A DNA stretch of 7,191 nt from Deltaproteobacteria bacterium. GTDB lineage: Bacteria; Desulfobacterota; Anaeroferrophillalia; Anaeroferrophillales; Tharpellaceae. The notes under the pieces were generated by a model that saw nothing but the letters and a program-made list of their open reading frames with translations, was not told the origin of the DNA and searched no databases. The position numbers were made by a program, and so were the translations under genes. Location: NCBI GenBank assembly GCA_030633185.1, contig DAOVTG010000125.1, positions 1 through 7,191 on the forward strand, read 5' to 3'. Positions 1 to 6,036 of the stretch are shown here, in pieces (positions within the stretch are counted from its first letter, which is position 1; every line of letters begins with the position of its first letter).

Positions 1-1
1 T

Positions 2-20
2 CATACAACAAGTCACCTCC
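2..20 (-). promoter_or_regulatory. Strong ribosome binding site and start codon of a leftward gene leaving the window
   Basis: On the minus strand GGAGGTGA (13-20) is an 8-base perfect match to the anti-Shine-Dalgarno sequence. It is followed by an 8-nt spacer and an ATG at 4-2. Only the start codon and one further base are inside the window, so nothing can be said about the product. The site lies downstream of the DUF3987-like fragment on the same strand, so the two could be co-transcribed. A chance match is possible, but the length and spacing of the motif argue against it. Confidence 0.4.
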
Positions 21-158
21 AAGATGACCCATGAAACAACGAGAACAGATTTTTATAAAGAGAAGAATGTAGTGAAGAAAAGAAAGAAGAAGATTTTTTA
101 AATTTTTCAGGGAAGGAAATCGATAGATGGGATCTGTTAGCGTTACATTTTTAAACCG

Positions 159-599
159 CTAAGAAGAAGACAGTTTCAGGACGTCGGTGACAATTTCATC
201 GTTGTACAGAAATAACCCACGACTTGAATCGGCAAATTCATCACGCATTCCTGCCCAAGTGGAACCGGTAAAACTGAAGCTGATCCCTAACTCTTTTTCA
301 GCCTCTCTCAAAGCTTGCATAAATGGTCTGGTAGCCGGTGTTTTCGAAGTAGCAGTTTGGGCTACCAACACCAAAAATAGATTTCCCGGCACATCGTAAC
401 CCGGCTTCATGCGTAAAGATACTGACTTGCCAATACAACTTGATGTCAACGCCAACAACCCCATGATTGGAGCTTCCAATTGAATTTTAGTTGATTTGCT
501 GATAGTCTTTAAAATATTCAAAAAAAGTTCTGGAAAAACTTTATAGAACGACCAATCAAGTAAAGATTTGGTACTGTTGTCTAGTAAATCTTTAAACAT
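159..599 (-). CDS. Truncated DUF3987-like ATPase (N-terminal fragment, 146 aa)
   Basis: This appears to be the N-terminal part of a DUF3987-type protein, a family of P-loop ATPase/helicase-like proteins often found with primases in phages, plasmids and islands; their biochemical role is not well defined. Seen: a helical start; a hydrophobic stretch (residues 44-60); the family-like pattern MKPGYDVPGNLFLVLVA (64-80); a Walker A-like AQTATSKT (80-87) in which both usual glycines are replaced (A80, S85) while K86 and T87 remain; a TGSTWAGMRDEFAD segment (111-124); and a Walker B-like LFLYNDE with D134 and E135. The protein stops 11 residues later, whereas family members usually run to several hundred residues, so it is probably a decayed or truncated gene. 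I place the start at 599, not at the ATG at 701, because AAGGAG (607-612) lies 7 nt upstream. The same frame stays open from its TAG to the left edge, but that stretch is pyrimidine-rich and not family-like. The family call is from motif memory; fragment status is inference. Confidence 0.55.
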   Translation of the reverse strand: MFKDLLDNSTKSLLDWSFYKVFPELFLNILKTISKSTKIQLEAPIMGLLALTSSCIGKSVSLRMKPGYDVPGNLFLVLVAQTATSKTPATRPFMQALREAEKELGISFSFTGSTWAGMRDEFADSSRGLFLYNDEIVTDVLKLSSS

Positions 600-606
600 T
601 GAATTT

Positions 607-612
607 CTCCTT
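607..612 (-). promoter_or_regulatory. Ribosome binding site fixing the DUF3987-like start
   Basis: AAGGAG on the minus strand lies 7 nt before the ATG at 599-597. The alternative ATG at 701 in the same frame has no comparable motif, so the shorter reading is preferred. Farther upstream, TATGAT at 715-710 matches five of six bases of a -10 box, but no acceptable -35 accompanies it, so the promoter remains undefined. Confidence 0.6.
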
Positions 613-701
613 AAAACGAAAAAACTGGTGGCGCACCGCAAACAACCTTTGCCTCTTAAAAAAGTAACATCTTGTGATTTATGATGCTTGAAGACCCTCA
701 A

Positions 702-1348
702 GTCTCAGGATCATAGTCCTTGATCATTCGTTGCACTTTTTGAAAGGCAACCTACTTTCACGATGCAGAATTGATATTTACAATAAATGATAACTGTCAT
801 TAACAATAATATTTTTACTTAATAATTTTCTTACAATTTTAATATGGGATTTTTCATCTACCCCCAGGACGGGAGCAACATTAGATGGGGTTTTCCGAGA
901 AATTATCCTTCAGCCAAACAGTGACAGAAGGCACGTTTCTCTAGGACACCTATAGGAGTAACATAGTTCAAAGCAGGACACTGGTTCCAGCTTTATAATT
1001 ATTTCTTGTGATTTCAATAGTTTTTATGTTTTAGGTTATGGACTTACCTGCTACTATCAGCCAACTTAACGTTCCCTCCTCTTCAAGAAATTATATATTT
1101 ACAGCTTAACTTCACCATGGACCAATCAGCATTTTCCTCCGCTTCTTATAAGGTTGAAATTACTCTTCTTCAGTTGTCAAAGAACTCCGAGCTAAGGCTA
1201 CGCGATACCGCACAGTTTCTCATCGAAGAGAGCATTTTTTTTAAATACGGCGTGGTTAAGCCGTAATTAAATCAATTTAACGATACTAATTATTATGAAA
1301 ATTTTTAACTGAGAGCCCCTGTTGATGATTGCAATGGACAGAACAAGA
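702..1348. other. AT-rich gene-poor stretch beside the tRNA gene
   Basis: No convincing gene is seen on either strand. The longest reading with a start is a 49-codon plus-strand ORF (1117-1266), which lacks a ribosome binding site and whose frame is open upstream to 1021. It may be a remnant of a longer gene. Small structures are present: an imperfect dyad AATGA/TCATT at 786-801, a stem-loop at 1246-1265 and an 8-bp palindrome CCTATAGG near 950. The stretch is visibly more AT-rich than topA and dprA, which fits accessory or decaying DNA between the DUF3987-like fragment and tRNA-Arg. Confidence 0.5.
1246..1265. repeat. Perfect 6-bp stem-loop TACGGC/GCCGTA
   Basis: TACGGC (1246-1251) and GCCGTA (1260-1265) are perfect complements around an 8-nt loop, in an AT-rich setting. 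No run of T follows on the plus strand and only three T on the minus strand, so it is not a standard intrinsic terminator. It overlaps the stop codon of the dubious 49-codon ORF. It could be a protein-binding dyad or chance. Confidence 0.35.
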
Positions 1349-1349
1349 A

Positions 1350-1373
1350 AGTACCACTAAAAGTACCACTAAA
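1350..1373. repeat. 12-bp tandem direct repeat near the tRNA-Arg 3' end
   Basis: AGTACCACTAAA occurs twice back to back (1350-1361 and 1362-1373) without mismatch. It lies 56 bp beyond the CCA end of tRNA-Arg, on the accessory side. Short direct repeats at this distance from a tRNA 3' end are what tyrosine-integrase arm-type binding sites look like in integrated elements. No integrase gene and no duplicated tRNA 3' fragment are visible here, so the repeat is seen and the att-site role is inference. Confidence 0.55.
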
Positions 1374-1383
1374 CTCCAAATAC

Positions 1384-1420
1384 AAAAAAGGCCTAGCTAA
1401 CAAATGCCAGATAAGCCTTT
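1384..1420 (-). terminator. Probable intrinsic terminator after tRNA-Arg
   Basis: Read on the minus strand, AAAGGCTTA (1420-1412) pairs with TAGGCCTTT (1395-1387) as a 9-bp stem with one T-G wobble. The loop is 16 nt and the stem runs into a tract of six T (1389-1384). It begins 8 nt past the tRNA CCA end, as expected for a terminator closing a tRNA or topA-tRNA transcript. The large loop makes it weaker than ideal. Confidence 0.6.
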
Positions 1421-1428
1421 AATTTTAT

Positions 1429-1505
<77 letters not shown>

Positions 1506-1510
1506 ATAAG

Positions 1511-1526
1511 GTAAAATGATTTTTAC
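1511..1526 (-). other. Small AT hairpin between topA and tRNA-Arg
   Basis: GTAAAA and TTTTAC form a perfect 6-bp stem around a 4-nt loop, just after the topA stop and 5 nt before the mature tRNA 5' end. No T tract follows, so termination is unlikely. It may mark the topA mRNA 3' end after tRNA processing, or be chance in AT-rich spacer. Confidence 0.3.
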
Positions 1527-1531
1527 TAATT

Positions 1532-3820
1532 TTATTTCGGTTCTACTGTCTTTTTCAGCTCCGCTATCTCCGGCACCTTGGTTTCATAGTTGCAGCCTTT
1601 CTGCTGACAGCGCAGGATTTTATCGCCATCTCCCCGGCGTTTCTTCTCGATGAGAAATGGGTACTCGCAGCGAGGACAGGCGAGAGGGTAAGGTTTATCC
1701 CAAATTGCGTAAGTACATTTGGGATAGCGATTACAAGCGTAAAAGATTTTCCCTTTGCGAGACTTTTTCTCGACCAGTTCACCGTCACAACCATCTTGTG
1801 GACAGGCTACACCGGTACCTACGGAGCTCGTATATTTGCACTCAGGATATTTTGAACAAGAGACAAAGCGGCCATAGCGGCCGTTTCTCAGTTGCAAGGG
1901 ATTACCACATTCGGGACATTGTCCGGCATCAGCTGGCAGTTCTGTCACACCATTTTCATCACCGACAGCCCCCAGATCTTTTGTATTTTTGCACTCCGGA
2001 TAGTTGGGGCAGGCAATAAAACGTCCATTACGTCCCCATTTAATCACCATATTGGCGCCACATTTATCACAGATTTCGTCGGTAACCTCTTCGCTCGCCT
2101 TTTTGGCATCGCGCATGGTTACCAGAGCCGTATCAAGCTGGATCGCAAATGGTCGATAAAAATCAGCCAACAGAGCCTGCCAGTCACGTCCGCCCTCTTC
2201 AACCTTGTCGAGATCGGCCTCCATGCCAGCCGTAAAAGAGACATTTAAGATCTCGGGAAAACTCTTTTTCAGAAGCTCGGTAACCAGTTCGCCCAGATCA
2301 GTTGGCGAAAATCGTTTCTCCAGAAGTTCGACATAACCGCGATCTTGAATCGTCGACATAATCGCCGCATAGGTTGAAGGCCGGCCAATTCCTTTTTCCT
2401 CAAGCTCCTTAACCAGAGTACTTTCGGTAAAACGCGGTGGGGGCTGGGTAAAATGCTGTTTGGGAAGAATCTCTTTTAAACTTAAGATTTCACCTTCACT
2501 CAAAACCGGAAGTTCCGTATCTTCGGCCTTATCTTCACCATTATTATCACGTCCCTCTTCATAAACAATAAGAAATCCGTCAAAGAGTTGGCGGCGGCCC
2601 ACGGCCCGCAACTCATAACGTTCCCCCGCCATAATCGAAACCGTGGTCTGGTAGTAGCGGGCCGGGTTCATTTGACTAGCGACAAAACGTTTCCAGATCA
2701 GGCTGTAGAGACGAAACTGATCCCGACCAAGATAACCCTCAATCTCTTTAGGCACATGCCCTACCGAGGTTGGGCGAATCGCTTCATGGGCATCCTGCGA
2801 GGCGTTCTTGTTACGGTATGATTGCGGTTTGCCGGGCAGGTAATCTTTTCCAAACAGAGACACGATATAGTCGCGACACTCGGCAACCGCCGAATCGGCA
2901 ACTCGCACAGAGTCGGTACGCATATAGGTTATCAAACCGACCGGGCCTGATGAACCAAGTTCTATACCTTCATAAAGCTGCTGGGCCACCATCATCGTCT
3001 TTTTGGCACTGAAACCAAGTTTACGAGCGGCCTCCTGCTGTAATTTACTGGTAATAAAGGGTGGAGTTGGCCGCCGCCGGCGCTCCTTCTGCTCAATTTT
3101 ACTAATTTTACAATTTGAACTTTGCAGATCGGAGACTATGAGATCTGCGGTCTGCTGATCCCCAACCACAGCTTTCTCGCCATCAACTTGATGCAGACGG
3201 GCCTCAAAAGGAGGCGGTACCGAACCTTCAAGAGTTGTCGTAATACTCCAATATTCAACCGCAACAAAGGCTTTGATCTCCGTTTCCCGGTCACAAACCA
3301 GGCGAACAGCCACCGACTGAACCCGCCCGGCACTCAACCCTCGACGTACCGTCTTCCACAACAGCGGACTGATTTTATAACCAACCAGACGATCAAGAAT
3401 CCGCCGCGACTGTTGGGCATTGACCTTGTTCTCGTCAATTGTCAAAGGATTTTGCAGAGCCTTTTGGATAGCCGACTTGGTAACTTCGTGAAAAAGTACC
3501 CGATGAATTGGTTTACTTTCCCCCAACTCATGGGCAATATGCCAGGCAATCGCCTCACCTTCCCGGTCAGGGTCAGGAGCAAGCAGAATTCGATCGGCCT
3601 TTCGGGCAGCCTTTTTGAGCTCTGTAATAATCTTGCCCTTGCCTTTCAGAGGTACATAATGGGGTTCAAAATGATCTCCTTCGATCTCGATACCAAACTC
3701 ATTGGGGGGCAAATCCCGCACATGGCCGACTGAAGCCTTGACTACATACTCAGGGCCCAGATATTTGCCAATGGTTTTGGCTTTGGTCGGTGATTCGACA
3801 ATCAGTAAAGTATATCCCAT
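1532..3820 (-). CDS. topA: DNA topoisomerase I (type IA)
   Basis: This enzyme relaxes negative supercoils behind RNA polymerase by cutting one DNA strand through a 5'-phosphotyrosine and passing the other strand. The protein has 762 residues. It opens with the Toprim domain: E9 in VESPTKAK, then DPDREGE with D83, D85 and E87 as likely metal-binding acids. The active-site motif GLITYMRTDS places the catalytic tyrosine at Y299 with R301 beside it. AHEAIRPT (344-351) and IGRPSTYA (478-485) are also typical of type IA enzymes. The C-terminal part carries four cysteine fingers: C584/C587/C604/C610, C635/C638/C655/C661, C673/C678/C696/C702 and C715/C718/C738/C743. These bind DNA and, in E. coli, RNA polymerase. 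The protein is somewhat shorter than the E. coli enzyme. The ATG at 3820 shares its A with the TGA of the upstream smg gene, so translation is probably coupled; only a weak, distant AGGA precedes it. The gene appears intact. Confidence 0.98.
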   Translation of the reverse strand: MGYTLLIVESPTKAKTIGKYLGPEYVVKASVGHVRDLPPNEFGIEIEGDHFEPHYVPLKGKGKIITELKKAARKADRILLAPDPDREGEAIAWHIAHELGESKPIHRVLFHEVTKSAIQKALQNPLTIDENKVNAQQSRRILDRLVGYKISPLLWKTVRRGLSAGRVQSVAVRLVCDRETEIKAFVAVEYWSITTTLEGSVPPPFEARLHQVDGEKAVVGDQQTADLIVSDLQSSNCKISKIEQKERRRRPTPPFITSKLQQEAARKLGFSAKKTMMVAQQLYEGIELGSSGPVGLITYMRTDSVRVADSAVAECRDYIVSLFGKDYLPGKPQSYRNKNASQDAHEAIRPTSVGHVPKEIEGYLGRDQFRLYSLIWKRFVASQMNPARYYQTTVSIMAGERYELRAVGRRQLFDGFLIVYEEGRDNNGEDKAEDTELPVLSEGEILSLKEILPKQHFTQPPPRFTESTLVKELEEKGIGRPSTYAAIMSTIQDRGYVELLEKRFSPTDLGELVTELLKKSFPEILNVSFTAGMEADLDKVEEGGRDWQALLADFYRPFAIQLDTALVTMRDAKKASEEVTDEICDKCGANMVIKWGRNGRFIACPNYPECKNTKDLGAVGDENGVTELPADAGQCPECGNPLQLRNGRYGRFVSCSKYPECKYTSSVGTGVACPQDGCDGELVEKKSRKGKIFYACNRYPKCTYAIWDKPYPLACPRCEYPFLIEKKRRGDGDKILRCQQKGCNYETKVPEIAELKKTVEPK

Positions 3821-4302
3821 CAGTTAAACACTATATCCTGGTCATTTTCCAAAAAAATTAAAAATCGATCCCTGACGATTGAATTCGGCCGCCCGACAAT
3901 AACAACCATCGTGGCAATCACCTTAACCTCTTCAAGCCCGACTCGCAAACCACCTAGAAACATCGCTTGATCGATAATATCTTCGACTGTCGCCTGATCA
4001 AGAATATCCATCTGCCGCAATTTAGAGAGCCAGGCACGAACCCCAAAGGAAAAAGTTTGGCGCTCCTCATTCGTAAAATGCCGCTGAAAACCACTCTCCG
4101 GTTCAAGGTCAAGAAGCTGTAGATTAAGATCCTTGCCTTGCGACAAATTGGCGATCCAGCTAAAAGCCGTCTCAATTTCAGGAAAATCAAAACCTAAAGA
4201 GACAAGATCGTCGACAATCTCCTCTTCCTGTTCATAGAGATCTATCTCATCGGCCAGATAATCCGAGATTATCCCGATTATAGCCATAACCCGTTGATAC
4301 AT
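3820..4302 (-). CDS. smg: Smg/DUF494 family protein
   Basis: A 160-residue acidic, largely helical protein of the Smg/DUF494 family, whose function is not established. Evidence is the family-like N-terminus (a helix, then an EQEEEIVDDLVSLGFDFPEIETAFSWI region at about 24-50), a length close to E. coli Smg, and its place between dprA and topA, where the family is usually found. No catalytic motif, signal peptide or membrane segment is visible. The ATG at 4302 has GGAG (4314-4317) 11 nt upstream. The gene starts 24 bp after the dprA stop and its TGA overlaps the topA ATG by one base, so the three are probably one operon. Assignment relies on similarity remembered from the family plus synteny. 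Confidence 0.88.
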   Translation of the reverse strand: MYQRVMAIIGIISDYLADEIDLYEQEEEIVDDLVSLGFDFPEIETAFSWIANLSQGKDLNLQLLDLEPESGFQRHFTNEERQTFSFGVRAWLSKLRQMDILDQATVEDIIDQAMFLGGLRVGLEEVKVIATMVVIVGRPNSIVRDRFLIFLENDQDIVFN

Positions 4303-4326
4303 CTTAAGGATAACTCCAAACTCAAT

Positions 4327-5442
4327 TTAAATATATTCAGGAGCCATACGAAAGGTGTTTCCGGCACTTTTGATGAGCATGCCATTCAATTCAAGCTCCA
4401 ACAAAACTCGACTCAAGAGCCCGATTTCCCAGGCCAATTTTTCCAACAAATCGTCAAACGTTATCTCATCCGAACCTAAAGCCGCTGTCAGACAAGCCTG
4501 TTCAGGACTTAATACCGGCCGTTTTGACAAGACCCCGGATACGGCTCCCGCTTCTTGGCCCGCACTCAGCCAGGGCAAAGCCGAAAAAATATCTTCGATC
4601 GATTCCAGAAGCTGGGCCCCCTCTTTTAAAAGCCGGTTCACGCCCCGACTGCCCGGCATCCCCGGCGGTCCGGGTACGGCAAAAACTTCGCGCCCCTGCT
4701 CCAAGGCCAGACGCGCCGTAATCAGGGAACCACTGCGTTCACCAGCCTCAACCACAACAACCCCTTGGGAAAGACCGCTGACGATCCGGTTACGCCTTGG
4801 AAAATTGTACTTGTCGGGCCCGATTCCGGGAGGAAATTCAGTCAACAAAGCACCGTTTTCGACAATCTTCCCACTTAAGTGCCGATGAGCCGCCGGATAA
4901 ACGATATCAAGTCCGGTTCCAAGCACGGCGATAGTCGGCCCGCCTCCCTGCAAACTACCCTCATGGGCCGCCCCATCAACCCCCAAAGCCAAGCCGCTGA
5001 TTACGGTCAAAGCCTGGGCTGCAAGCCGGGAACTTAATGAAAAAGCAAAACGCCGGCCCAACTCCGAAGCCTGCCGGGCCCCAACCACGGCTATCGCCGG
5101 AAAGTGCAAAGACTCCACCAAACCTTTGAAAAACAGAACCGAAGGAGGATCGACAATTCGAGCCAGATTTTCAGGATAGCGAGGATCATCCAAAGAGATT
5201 ATCACGCCACCGACATCTTGAGTCCGTTGCTTAATTGCAGCAACCTGAGACCAGTCAGCAAAGGCAGAGACAGCTCCGGCTACCGCCGACCGAATTCCGA
5301 AAGCGGCCAAAGTCGCCGCCGGAGCAGCAAAAACCGCCTCAACAGAACCCAAACCCCGCCAGGCGCGAGCAATCCCCAAAGCCCCGAGTCCTGGCACCAA
5401 AGTCGCGGCCAGCCAGTAATCCAAAGGCTCATGTCGGATCAT
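4327..5442 (-). CDS. dprA: DNA processing protein DprA/Smf
   Basis: DprA binds incoming single-stranded DNA in the cytoplasm and loads RecA on it during natural transformation; it is also widely kept in species not known to be competent. The 371-residue protein has an N-terminal helix-hairpin-helix/SAM-like region (LVPGLGALGIARAW, 15-28) and then the Rossmann-fold core. Family motifs are IAVVGARQAS (117-126), ISGLALGVDGAAH (148-160), VLGTGLDIVYPAAH (173-186), FPRRNRIVSGL (214-224) and SGSLITARLALEQGR (237-251). A DML1-like winged-helix domain is predicted at about 310-371. I chose the ATG at 5442 because AGGT (5448-5451) lies 5 nt upstream and the protein begins just before the conserved N-terminal region. 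The in-frame ATG at 5520 would add 26 residues that are not family-like. It is the first gene of the leftward operon with smg and topA. Confidence 0.95.
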   Translation of the reverse strand: MIRHEPLDYWLAATLVPGLGALGIARAWRGLGSVEAVFAAPAATLAAFGIRSAVAGAVSAFADWSQVAAIKQRTQDVGGVIISLDDPRYPENLARIVDPPSVLFFKGLVESLHFPAIAVVGARQASELGRRFAFSLSSRLAAQALTVISGLALGVDGAAHEGSLQGGGPTIAVLGTGLDIVYPAAHRHLSGKIVENGALLTEFPPGIGPDKYNFPRRNRIVSGLSQGVVVVEAGERSGSLITARLALEQGREVFAVPGPPGMPGSRGVNRLLKEGAQLLESIEDIFSALPWLSAGQEAGAVSGVLSKRPVLSPEQACLTAALGSDEITFDDLLEKLAWEIGLLSRVLLELELNGMLIKSAGNTFRMAPEYI

Positions 5443-5820
5443 CGGTAACCTGTTACAAATTTTCAGAAGAGAAGAGGAAACCAGAAAAAACTGCTGGCAA
5501 ATCCCCGACAAGCAGCCCACGAATGCGCCGCAATAAACAAATTGCCCGGCTTAGTCAAGGGAAATCTTCTTGGCTACACCACTCTTTTTAAGTGCGGCAA
5601 TTTTTTGCATGCCTCAAATCAAGAAAAAAGTGCTCTTATCGAACAGTCTTCCAGGTTGTACTCTTTTCCAGTTGACAGAACCTGAGGTTGGCGTTAAGAA
5701 TGATGGCTAAGTAAAAAGTTCCGATATCCTGCGCTGTTGTGCTTTTCCAGAAACTCAACATATTACATGTATGGTCTCGCTCCTAGAAAACCACAACATC
5801 TTGTCTGACGAAATTTTTAC
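5443..5820. other. Intergenic region between divergent genes
   Basis: No supported gene. On the minus strand it holds the candidate dprA promoter (5530-5558) and a small dprA-leader hairpin: CTGCT/AGCAG (5511-5515 with 5491-5495) followed by six T (5490-5485). A 41-codon minus-strand ORF (5761-5636) has plausible composition but no ribosome binding site at a usable distance, and I know of no family for it. The remainder shows nothing I recognise. Confidence 0.45.
5530..5558 (-). promoter_or_regulatory. Candidate sigma-70 promoter of dprA-smg-topA
   Basis: On the minus strand TTGACT (5558-5553) matches five of six bases of a -35 box. After 17 bp comes TATTGC (5535-5530), which matches only three of six bases of a -10 box. 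Transcription from it would begin about 80 bp upstream of the dprA ATG. The weak -10 keeps confidence low. Confidence 0.3.
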
Positions 5821-5967
5821 CTAGGAGGCTGTCCGAGAATAGGTTTTTTTTCTCAGATCAAGGCATTTTTTGACAATAAGCACAGGTATACACTTAGTAT
5901 TCCGAGCATTATTTTCAAAAAATAACGCCGAGCTGGGGAAAAAAGACGTTCTCGGACAACCTCCTAG
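5821..5967. mobile_element. MITE-like 147-bp palindromic element
   Basis: The two ends are inverted copies: CTAGGAGGCTGTCCGAGAAT at 5821-5840 matches the reverse complement of 5948-5967 at 18 of 20 positions. Inward, ATTTTTTGA (5865-5873) mirrors TCAAAAAAT (5915-5923), and GGTATAC (5885-5891) mirrors GTATTCC (5897-5903) with one mismatch. The centre of symmetry is 5894 throughout, so the whole element can fold as one long imperfect hairpin with a 5-nt loop. There is no room for a transposase. Size, terminal inverted repeats and non-coding content fit a miniature inverted-repeat transposable element moved in trans by a related insertion sequence. The CTAG at each outer end may be a 4-bp target duplication or part of the repeats. 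It sits in the intergenic region between dprA and the AAA-ATPase gene. The symmetry is seen; mobility and IS family are inference. Confidence 0.75.
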
Positions 5968-5974
5968 CTATCCC

Positions 5975-6022
5975 GTGACTTCTTACGAGCTCATCAAGAA
6001 TAGTCACTACAATTTAATGAGC
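5975..6022 (+). promoter_or_regulatory. Structured leader before the AAA-ATPase gene
   Basis: GTGACTTCTT (5975-5984) can pair with AAGAATAGTCAC (5996-6007) as two 5-bp helices separated by a 2-nt bulge, with an 11-nt loop. The loop contains GCTCAT (5989-5994), which is complementary to ATGAGC (6017-6022) immediately 5' of the AGGAG ribosome binding site. The two pairings could form a pseudoknot or compete, which would place structure right against the translation start. Whether this RNA is made and regulated is unknown. Confidence 0.35.
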
Positions 6023-6027
6023 AGGAG
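6023..6027 (+). promoter_or_regulatory. Ribosome binding site deciding the AAA-ATPase start
   Basis: AGGAG lies 9 nt before the ATG at 6037 and only 3 nt before the in-frame ATG at 6031. Normal spacing favours 6037, and the family's conserved N-terminal region (PYGISDFKKI) begins just after it. Confidence 0.65.
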
Positions 6028-6036
6028 ACAATGGTC

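Noticed and set aside
24..95. Short plus-strand ORF of 23 codons in a purine-rich tract
   Set aside because: It is low complexity (Lys-rich from AAG repeats), has no ribosome binding site, and is too short to support.
600..701. N-terminal extension of the DUF3987-like gene to an ATG at 701
   Set aside because: The added 34 residues are rich in Cys, Arg and Phe and unlike the family, the upstream ATG has no ribosome binding site, and AAGGAG sits 7 nt before the ATG at 599.
786..801. Fur-box-like dyad AATGA/TCATT
   Set aside because: The arms fit the 7-1-7 Fur pattern poorly and the site is nearly 190 bp from the nearest start, so it is probably AT-rich chance.
3122..3733. 203-codon plus-strand open frame opposite topA
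   Set aside because: It lies wholly within topA, which is intact and motif-rich on the other strand, and it shows no family-like sequence. Other long frames within topA, smg and dprA were dismissed for the same reason.
5443..5520. N-terminal extension of DprA to an ATG at 5520
   Set aside because: The extra 26 residues are not family-like, overlap the leader hairpin, and a better ribosome binding site with normal spacing precedes the ATG at 5442.
5636..5761. 41-codon minus-strand ORF between dprA and the palindromic element
   Set aside because: Composition is plausible but there is no ribosome binding site at a usable distance (a GGAG lies 18 nt upstream), no recognised family, and no other coding evidence.
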